NCBI GenBank assembly: GCA_024682015.1 | Contig: JAIKZT010000128.1 | Location: forward strand, 1 to 12,314 | Length of the DNA stretch: 12,314 nucleotides | Direction: 5' to 3' | DNA from: Clostridia bacterium | Lineage (GTDB): Bacteria > Bacillota > Clostridia > Peptostreptococcales > Anaerovoracaceae | In this document: positions 7,292 through 12,314 of the stretch, in pieces | Position numbering within the stretch: the stretch's first letter is position 1 | Layout of the letters: each line of letters begins with the position of its first letter | The notes under the pieces: generated by a model | What the model saw: the letters and a program-made list of their open reading frames with translations, nothing else | What the model was told of the DNA's origin: nothing | Databases searched by the model: none | Translations under genes and position numbers: made by a program

Positions 7292-7320
7292 CACACTTTC
7301 TTCACATTTCCTACACATTT
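7292..7320. repeat. Three short direct repeats at helical spacing upstream of the operon promoter
   Basis: On the plus strand the copies read CACTTT (7294-7299), CACATTT (7303-7309) and CACATTT (7314-7320). Their TTT ends are spaced 10 and 11 bases apart, so they face the same side of the helix. Position upstream of the -35 region would suit an activator site or UP-like element, but the stretch is simple in composition and chance is possible. Confidence 0.3.
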
Positions 7321-7363
7321 TTTGTATGTGCGTTGAACGCCGGAGAAAATGCGGAATGCAATG

Positions 7364-7392
7364 TTTCCAACTGCCTGCGATTGATATATAAT
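7364..7392 (+). promoter_or_regulatory. Sigma-70 type promoter of thrS
   Basis: TATAAT at 7387-7392 is a perfect -10. TTTCCA at 7364-7369 matches four of six -35 positions with a 17-base spacer. The transcript would start near 7399, leaving a leader of only about 27 bases. This leaves no room for a T-box riboswitch, the usual regulator of thrS in Firmicutes, and no T-box core sequence is visible. Confidence 0.65.
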
Positions 7393-7425
7393 TAAGGAAA
7401 ACTGTCAATAATACCGGAGGACGAC

Positions 7426-9165
7426 ATGGCGATCGCAGCATTCGAGACGATTTCCGAAAAGAAAATATTCTGGCACACCACGGCCATCATCCTGGCGCAG
7501 GCCGTCAAACGGCTGTTTCCCGAGGCGAAACTGGGCATGGGCCCGGCCATCGACAGCGGGTTTTACTACGATTTCGATTTGGATCACCGCTTTACGGAAG
7601 ACGACCTTACGTCGATAGAGACGGAGATGCGCCGCATCGTGCGCGAAGACCTTCCCATCGAGCGCAGGACGGTCAGCCGCCGCGAGGCGCTCGGCTGGGC
7701 GCTGGAAATGGATGAGCCTTACAAGATCGAGATCATCAACACGCTGCCGCAGGATCTGGAGCTGACCATCCACGCGCAGGGGGACTTCTCGGATCTGTGC
7801 GAGGGGCCCCTTCTGGAGCGGACCTCGCAGGTGAGGGCGTTCAAACTCATGAGCACGGCGGGAGCGTACTGGCGCGGCAGCGAGCGCAACAAGATGCTGC
7901 AGCGCATCTACGGCATCTCGTTCCCCCGGCCGAGCCTTCTGGACGAATACCTGCAGAACCTCGTGGAGGCGAAGAAGCGCGATCACCGCAAGATCGGCCG
8001 CGAGATGGATCTGTTCATGTTCCCCGCCGAAGGACCGGGCTTTCCGCTGTACCTGCCCAAGGGCATGGTCATCCGCAACGAGCTGATGTCGTTCTGGAAG
8101 GAACTGCACGCGGCGCGGCACTACAACGAGATTCGCACGCCCATCATCCTGTCGGAGGATCTGTGGCATACGAGCGGGCACTGGGATCACTATAAGGATC
8201 ACATGTACTTTACGAAGATCGACGAGGCGGACTACGCGATCAAGCCCATGAACTGCCCCGGCGCGCTGCTGGCCTACAGGCGCCGCCTGTACTCGTACCG
8301 CGACATGCCGGTAAGGCTTTCGGAGCTCGGACACGTCCATCGCCACGAGCCTTCTGGCACGCTGCACGGCCTCATGCGGGTGAGGGAGTTCACCCAGGAC
8401 GACGCGCACGTCTTTACGCTGCCGTCCCAGGTGAAGGACGAACTGAAGGACATCATCGCGCTCATCGGCGAGATCTACGCCGTGTTTGGCTTCTCCTACA
8501 AGGTGGAGCTCGCCACGCGGCCTGCCAATTCTATGGGCACGGCCGAGGAGTGGACCATGGCGCAGAACGCCCTGAAGGCGGCCGTGGAGGAGCTCGGCAT
8601 CGATTATGACATCGCTCCGGGCGGCGGCGCGTTCTATGGGCCCAAGCTCGATTTCCACCTGCGCGACTGCATCGGGCGCACGTGGCAGTGCGGCACGGTC
8701 CAGCTGGACTTCCAGCTGCCGCAGCGCTTCGATCTTACGTATGTGGGGGCAGACGGTGAAAAGCACCGCCCGGTGATGATACACCGCACGGTCTTTGGCA
8801 GCATCGAGCGCTTCATGGGCGTGCTCATCGAGCACTTCGAGGGCAAACTGCCCCTGTGGCTGGCGCCGGTGCAGGTCAAGGTCCTCTCCGTTTCCGCCAA
8901 ATACGCGGACGCCGCTCTGGCGCTGGCCGGGGAGATGGAGGACGCAGGCCTGCGCACGGAAGTCGACAACCGCGACGAAAAGACCGGCTACAAGGTGCGC
9001 GACGCCATCCTCGCCCGCGATTCTTACATCGTGGTCGTCGGAGAGAAGGAAGAGAAGACCGGCGTGCTGACGGTCCGTTCCGCGAAAGCCGGCGACATGG
9101 GCGAGATCCCCAAGGCGGAATTCATCGCGATGCTGCAGAAAGAAGTCGCGGATAAAACCTACTAG
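7426..9165 (+). CDS. thrS: Threonyl-tRNA synthetase without the TGS domain and with an altered editing site
   Basis: This enzyme charges tRNA-Thr. At 579 residues it is shorter than the usual 640 or so because the N-terminal TGS domain is absent: it begins directly in the editing domain. The catalytic core is intact, with zinc ligands C277 (KPMNCPG), H328 (FTQDDAHVF) and H453 (MIHRTVFGSIERF), motif 2 around RVREFTQDD (318-326), FYGPKLDFH (403-411) and WQCGTVQLDF (420-429). The anticodon-binding domain spans about 480-575 (DNRDEKTGYKVRDA at 514-527). In E. coli the editing site uses H73, H77, C182 and H186. Aligned here are H17 and C125, but Ile at 21 (HTTAI) and Leu at 129 (CEGPL) replace the other two His. 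Removal of mischarged Ser is therefore likely impaired. The start has GGAGG five bases upstream and a consensus -10. A second thrS or a trans-editing protein may exist elsewhere. Confidence 0.96.
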   Translation: MAIAAFETISEKKIFWHTTAIILAQAVKRLFPEAKLGMGPAIDSGFYYDFDLDHRFTEDDLTSIETEMRRIVREDLPIERRTVSRREALGWALEMDEPYKIEIINTLPQDLELTIHAQGDFSDLCEGPLLERTSQVRAFKLMSTAGAYWRGSERNKMLQRIYGISFPRPSLLDEYLQNLVEAKKRDHRKIGREMDLFMFPAEGPGFPLYLPKGMVIRNELMSFWKELHAARHYNEIRTPIILSEDLWHTSGHWDHYKDHMYFTKIDEADYAIKPMNCPGALLAYRRRLYSYRDMPVRLSELGHVHRHEPSGTLHGLMRVREFTQDDAHVFTLPSQVKDELKDIIALIGEIYAVFGFSYKVELATRPANSMGTAEEWTMAQNALKAAVEELGIDYDIAPGGGAFYGPKLDFHLRDCIGRTWQCGTVQLDFQLPQRFDLTYVGADGEKHRPVMIHRTVFGSIERFMGVLIEHFEGKLPLWLAPVQVKVLSVSAKYADAALALAGEMEDAGLRTEVDNRDEKTGYKVRDAILARDSYIVVVGEKEEKTGVLTVRSAKAGDMGEIPKAEFIAMLQKEVADKTY

Positions 9166-9191
9166 TTTGTTCGGTTATTCCGCAGAAAGCG

Positions 9192-9263
9192 AAAATTATT
9201 TGTGAAAATGCACAAAAACCGCGAAAAATACCGTTGACAGTGGCGGCCATACCCCTTTATAAT
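9192..9263 (+). promoter_or_regulatory. Near-perfect promoter with upstream A-tracts, just after thrS
   Basis: TTGACA (9234-9239) and TATAAT (9258-9263) are both perfect consensus boxes with an 18-base spacer. Upstream are four A-runs (9192-9195, 9205-9208, 9214-9218, 9224-9228), the last three about 10 bases apart, suggesting bent DNA or an UP element. The expected start is near 9270. It is the strongest-looking promoter in the window, yet it points straight into the terminator at 9308-9354. Confidence 0.85.
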
Positions 9264-9269
9264 GATGAT

Positions 9270-9354
9270 GGCAGTTGTTCCAACCCGGCTGCCGTTGAAT
9301 ACACACAGCAAAAGCTCCGAACTTCGGTTCGGGGTTTTTGCTTTTTGCTTTTTC
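9270..9354 (+). ncRNA. Candidate small RNA or attenuated leader, about 80 nt
   Basis: Transcription from the promoter at 9234-9263 should start near 9270 and stop in the U-run at 9342-9354. The 5' end can fold: GGCAG (9270-9274) pairs with CTGCC (9289-9293), with GTTG-TTC-CAAC inside as an alternative small hairpin. A single-stranded stretch (about 9294-9307, GTTGAATACACACA) follows, then the terminator stem. No ATG with a ribosome binding site lies inside. It matches no small RNA family I recognise. It could be a stand-alone sRNA made from the thrS 3' region, or a leader whose terminator controls the surface-protein gene at 9460. Confidence 0.5.
9308..9354 (+). terminator. Strong Rho-independent terminator with UUCG tetraloop
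   Basis: A 15-bp stem without bulges (9308-9322 with 9327-9341, two G-U pairs) is capped by TTCG closed by C-G, the very stable cUUCGg tetraloop. It is followed by TTTTTGCTTTTTC (9342-9354). It would terminate both thrS and the short transcript from 9270. Confidence 0.9.
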
Positions 9355-9362
9355 ATAAAGAA

Positions 9363-9386
9363 TCCTACTTTTGTAGGACGATTTTT
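9363..9386 (+). terminator. Second short hairpin with T-run, possible tandem terminator or leader element
   Basis: TCCTAC (9363-9368) and GTAGGA (9373-9378) form a perfect 6-bp stem with a TTTT loop, followed after CGA by five T residues (9382-9386). It is short and AT-flanked. It could back up the strong terminator just upstream or belong to the leader of the gene at 9460. Confidence 0.4.
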
Positions 9387-9401
9387 GACGTCGCGCCGCG
9401 G

Positions 9402-9407
9402 GATAAT
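9402..9407 (+). promoter_or_regulatory. Possible -10 box for the surface-protein gene
   Basis: GATAAT matches five of six -10 positions, 53 bases before the ATG at 9460. No -35 box sits at a good distance: TTGACG at 9385-9390 is only 11 bases away. It is listed because the gene otherwise depends on read-through of the terminator at 9308-9354. Confidence 0.2.
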
Positions 9408-9459
9408 ACAAACGGGGGAGAGGGGCGTTTTGTGCTGCGCCTGCCCCGGGAGGACTGTC

Positions 9460-12314
9460 ATGAAGAAACGAAACGTACTGCATTTCCTTTGCGTTCTGGC
9501 GCTGGTGCTGGGCCTTTTCTCCGGCTTTGGCGCAAAGGCGCACGCGGCCAGCGCGCCGAAGGTATACATCGGTGACCCGTGGGATACGGCTAACTGCCAG
9601 GTGCTGGCAAACGGAGAGACGATCGATTTGGGTTCATCCGGAAAAATTGCCTACAAGGACGGCGTTCTGACGATGTCGAACGGGTATACTGCATGGGGAT
9701 ATTATAACTACGAGCCTGGGAAATACGCCGGCATTTACGCCGAAGGGGATCTGGAGATCTGCGTCGACGAAAGCTATTCGCAGATCCATCCCTTTGAAAG
9801 CGCTTACCCTGCCGATGCACAGGAGTTTTACGGAATCTACGTTACCGGCGATCTGACGATCGTCAACGGAAGCGGGTGGAATGCGGAATTGTCGGTGGTC
9901 ACGAGCAGGGCGTCCTACAAAACGGTCGGCATTTATTGCGGCGGCACGCTTACGGTAAAGGCGGCAGGCGGCAAGACCATGACGCTTTCGGCCAACGGAA
10001 GCGTCCCCACCGGCAACGACGTTTCCATCGGATCGGCCGATATCGACAGGCGTGGATTCTATAACAGCGGCATCAGCGCCAACAGCGCGGTCTTCCTGCC
10101 GGACACGGTCGTCAAAGCCAACGGGGCCGCTACGAGAGCTGGCGTGCCCGAGACGATCGGCATTGGAAACGACTGCAGCGGTGTCTGCAGCTGGGGCATC
10201 GATGCGACAAGGGGCATCGAGATCTATGAAGGAAGCGAGGTCACGGCGAAAGGCTGCCCCATCAGGACCTGCTGGTATGAAGGGAATGGCTATTTTGTCC
10301 GCAGCTTAGGCGTCCGCACGTATGTGTCTGGCGATCTGACCGTTGCCGGAAGTCTGACGGCGGTCGGCGGCGACGTCAGCTGGAAGGACACTGCATCCCC
10401 CGCAAACGGCTGGACGGCGGAGTCCTGCGGGGCCTCGGTCAACGGCAGGATCTGGTGCAACTGCGACGGATTCTCGCTCGCAGGAAAGGGCGGAGCCCTC
10501 ACGTTGCCCTCCGGCATGGCCAAGACGGTCAGCTGCGGCATAGAGTCGCCTCTTACCGATTCGCTCAGCGCGGGTACGGGCGCGTCTTCGTATGACGGCA
10601 CGATCACCGCTTCCGGTGAGACCGCGCCGCTTGCCCTGCTGGCGGATTCGTCCGCGATCGAAGGACCGCTGCTCACCCTGTCCGCCAGCGCGGACGGCAG
10701 CGACGCCACGGAGATCATCAACGGATCGCTGACGCAGGCGGACAGCAGCGCAAACGGATATCAATACGTAAAAGCAGAGTCCCGCGTGCTTCGTATCGCG
10801 ATGGACGACTGGACCTACGGCGAGGCGGGCAGCGATCCGGTCTGCGCATTTCTGCGTGAGCCCCGCCAATACGCTTACAGCGCCAACGGCGGGATCACGC
10901 CGGCTACGGCGTTCCGCGCCAATGACTATGAAACGGACCGTCCGACAGCGGTCGGCCTCTATCGGATCTTTGTGAAATGCCCGGGCCTGGGCCTCGACGA
11001 ACCCGTTTACGCGAGCTTCTCGATCCTTCCCAGGGATCTGGCCGCATCGACCGTCGCTTTCGCGTTCGGCGAGCAGGGGACGTACAACGGCAGTTCCCAG
11101 GCGGTGCAGAACGTTTCCGTTACGGCGGACGGCGTGCTCCTGACGAATGGCACGGATTACACGGTCACGGCCGGCAGGCTGGCGAAGGACGTTGCGGAAA
11201 CGCCTCTGACCATCATGGGCCTTGGCAATTACGCCGGCAGCGTCACGTCTGAAAACGGCTGGAGCCTGCAGAGAAAGGTCCCCGTGGCATCCGATTTCAA
11301 CATGGCTACGGCCGGCAGCCTGACCCAGACCTATACGGGCAGTCCGCTTTCATTAGCGGTTCCCGAACTGAAGAGCGGCAAGACCGGCATCGGCGAAGGC
11401 GCTGTCCGCTACCGGGTGGACGGCGTTTACGGGGAGACGGCTCCGGTGAACGCCGGCACGTACGACGCGCAGGCGGTCTTCGAAGAAGGACAGAACTTCG
11501 CGGCGGGCACGGTCTATCTGGGCGCGCTCACCGTAGAGAAGGCGGATAACCCCATGACGGTCAGCCCTGGCGCGGTCACCTATGTGAACGGCTCGCTCGA
11601 CCTGTCTGAAAACGTGAGCGGTGCGCAGGGCGCCGTCACCTTTGCGATCACGGAAGCGCTCGATGACTGCTCCGTTACGGCGGACGGCGCGTTCACGGCG
11701 GGACCCGTCATGGGCGACTGCGTCGTTGCGGTCCGGGCAGCTGGCGCGGACAACTATAAGCCGGCGGAGAAGACCATCACCGTGACCGTCTCCGGCAAGG
11801 AGCTCGCGCCTTTGACGGTCTCGCAGAAAGGCTGCTCCTTCGGCGAAACGCTGGCGGATCCCGTCTATGAAGACTACGGCGTCGTCGGTGAAACGGCCGT
11901 GACGTACGAAGGAACGAGCTACGCGGGGGAAGCCTATTCCAGAACGACGGAAAAGCCTTCCCTGCCGGGCGAATACACAGTCTATGTCGCCTATGAGACG
12001 GCGTCGAAGCTCTACATCGGTTCCGCGGATTTCCTCATCGGATACGCGGACATCGGCTCCGCGGACATCGATCTGGGGACCCAGCATGCGTATACCGGCG
12101 CGGAGCAGGAGGTCGTCATCAGCAGCGTCACTTTGAACGGAGTTGAGCTGGCGCCGGGCACCGATTATGAGTACTACATGGGCTACAGCGCCGTCGACGT
12201 CGGCCCCGTTACGCTGACCCTGCGCGGCAAAGGCAATTACAGCGGGACCGTCTTTACGACGTGGTCGCTGAACAAGGGGACGTATGGCGGCGAGACGCAC
12301 GCGGACGTGAACGT
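9460..12314 (+). CDS. Large secreted surface protein: beta-helix-like N-terminal region plus MBG/YDG-type Ig-like repeats (incomplete at right edge)
   Basis: The frame stays open for 951 codons and leaves the window. The start is supported by GGGAGG six bases upstream and a classical signal peptide (MKKRNVLHF, hydrophobic core, AKAHA with cleavage near residue 29-30). Residues about 31-420 carry recurrent GIYxxGDLTI-like strands (GIYAEGDLEI 91-100, GIYVTGDLTI 125-134, GIYCGGTLTV 157-166, SGDLTV 290-295), as in carbohydrate-binding or beta-helical surface proteins. From about 530 on are Ig-like modules: YNGSSQ...LGNYAGSV (542-595) and its relative YTGAEQ...GKGNYSGTV (878-931), plus an MBG-like module (about 787-859, with PGEYTVYVAY). 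Such proteins are adhesins or large cell-surface proteins. The wall anchor, if any, lies beyond the window. At least 16 Cys occur in the visible part, unusual for a Gram-positive secreted protein. Exact function is unknown. Confidence 0.9.
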   Translation, partial: MKKRNVLHFLCVLALVLGLFSGFGAKAHAASAPKVYIGDPWDTANCQVLANGETIDLGSSGKIAYKDGVLTMSNGYTAWGYYNYEPGKYAGIYAEGDLEICVDESYSQIHPFESAYPADAQEFYGIYVTGDLTIVNGSGWNAELSVVTSRASYKTVGIYCGGTLTVKAAGGKTMTLSANGSVPTGNDVSIGSADIDRRGFYNSGISANSAVFLPDTVVKANGAATRAGVPETIGIGNDCSGVCSWGIDATRGIEIYEGSEVTAKGCPIRTCWYEGNGYFVRSLGVRTYVSGDLTVAGSLTAVGGDVSWKDTASPANGWTAESCGASVNGRIWCNCDGFSLAGKGGALTLPSGMAKTVSCGIESPLTDSLSAGTGASSYDGTITASGETAPLALLADSSAIEGPLLTLSASADGSDATEIINGSLTQADSSANGYQYVKAESRVLRIAMDDWTYGEAGSDPVCAFLREPRQYAYSANGGITPATAFRANDYETDRPTAVGLYRIFVKCPGLGLDEPVYASFSILPRDLAASTVAFAFGEQGTYNGSSQAVQNVSVTADGVLLTNGTDYTVTAGRLAKDVAETPLTIMGLGNYAGSVTSENGWSLQRKVPVASDFNMATAGSLTQTYTGSPLSLAVPELKSGKTGIGEGAVRYRVDGVYGETAPVNAGTYDAQAVFEEGQNFAAGTVYLGALTVEKADNPMTVSPGAVTYVNGSLDLSENVSGAQGAVTFAITEALDDCSVTADGAFTAGPVMGDCVVAVRAAGADNYKPAEKTITVTVSGKELAPLTVSQKGCSFGETLADPVYEDYGVVGETAVTYEGTSYAGEAYSRTTEKPSLPGEYTVYVAYETASKLYIGSADFLIGYADIGSADIDLGTQHAYTGAEQEVVISSVTLNGVELAPGTDYEYYMGYSAVDVGPVTLTLRGKGNYSGTVFTTWSLNKGTYGGETHADVN
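11059..11277 (+). repeat. First YDG/MBG-type Ig-like module (residues about 534-606)
   Basis: The module reads from FAFGEQGTYNG through LLTNGTDYTV and LGNYAGSV to WSLQRKV. The same order of landmarks (Y-G near the start, a G-T-D-Y turn, G-N-Y-x-G-x-V, then WSL) recurs at 12061-12282. The two copies are diverged at the protein level. Confidence 0.65.
12061..12282 (+). repeat. Second YDG/MBG-type Ig-like module (residues about 868-941)
   Basis: This copy reads from ADIDLGTQHAYTG through LAPGTDYEYY and GKGNYSGTV to WSLNKGT, matching the module at 11059-11277. The two are separated by about 260 residues of other Ig-like sequence, so the domains are interleaved rather than strictly tandem. Confidence 0.65.

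Noticed and set aside
5109..7391. A 760-codon open frame on the plus strand opposite the binding-protein gene
   Set aside because: It is antisense to a clear OppA-type lipoprotein gene, has no recognisable domain, and is low in complexity (Val, Gly and Asp rich). GC-rich codon bias commonly leaves such frames open.
7393..7425. T-box riboswitch upstream of thrS
   Set aside because: The leader from the predicted start is only about 27 bases, and no T-box core or antiterminator is visible in 7203-7425.
7405..8835. A 476-codon open frame on the minus strand opposite thrS
   Set aside because: It is fully antisense to thrS, rich in Arg, Ala and His, and without a ribosome binding site or known motifs.
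9385..9409. TTGACG plus GATAAT/TAATAC as a full promoter for the surface-protein gene
   Set aside because: The spacer is only 11-13 bases, too short for a normal sigma-70 promoter; only the -10 is listed, at low confidence.
9262..9459. In-frame extension of the surface protein back to ATG codons at 9262-9270
   Set aside because: The frame happens to lack stops, but those ATGs overlap the -10 box and likely transcript start, the stretch would run through the terminator, and the signal peptide with its ribosome binding site fits the ATG at 9460.
11353..12300. A 315-codon open frame on the minus strand in the surface-protein region
   Set aside because: The plus-strand frame has a signal peptide, ribosome binding site and recognisable Ig-like modules. 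The minus frame is Arg-rich with no family resemblance.

Overview
The window looks like chromosomal DNA from a fairly GC-rich Firmicute of the class Clostridia, probably gut- or rumen-associated. The grounds are strong GGAGG-type ribosome binding sites before nearly every gene, consensus or extended -10 promoters, a Gram-positive style lipoprotein, and a large secreted Ig-like repeat protein. The exact lineage is inference. No RNA polymerase, rRNA or tRNA gene is present to pin it down.

Layout. Bases 1-156 (-) hold the first 52 codons of a PIG-L/LmbE-type zinc deacetylase with its own extended -10 promoter. Bases 349-7202 (-) form one five-gene ABC uptake operon of the oligopeptide (Opp/Dpp) family. 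It is transcribed right to left in the order substrate-binding lipoprotein, OppB, OppC, OppD, OppF. Two junctions are ATGA overlaps and one is an 11-base gap. A stem-loop separates the binding-protein gene from the rest, and a terminator at 245-277 ends the unit. Bases 7426-9165 (+) encode threonyl-tRNA synthetase, divergent from the transporter operon across a 223-base regulatory region. Bases 9166-9459 hold a near-consensus promoter that runs into a strong terminator within about 80 bases, so a small RNA or attenuated leader is likely. From 9460 to the end (+) runs an incomplete gene of at least 951 codons for a secreted modular surface protein.

How it fits together. The lipoprotein captures a solute outside the cell, OppB/OppC form the pore, and OppD/OppF power it. 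The family normally carries peptides, but some members carry oligosaccharides. Here OppC carries an extra extracytoplasmic insert made of two exact 97-residue repeats that resemble starch-binding modules, and a sugar-deacetylase-type gene follows the operon. A glycan or glycopeptide substrate is therefore possible but unproven.

The main oddities are the OppC insert, a threonyl-tRNA synthetase that lacks the N-terminal TGS domain and two of the four conserved editing-site residues, and the promoter-terminator cassette after thrS. No CRISPR array, transposase, tRNA, rRNA or phage gene was seen. No gene-free stretch exceeds 300 bases.
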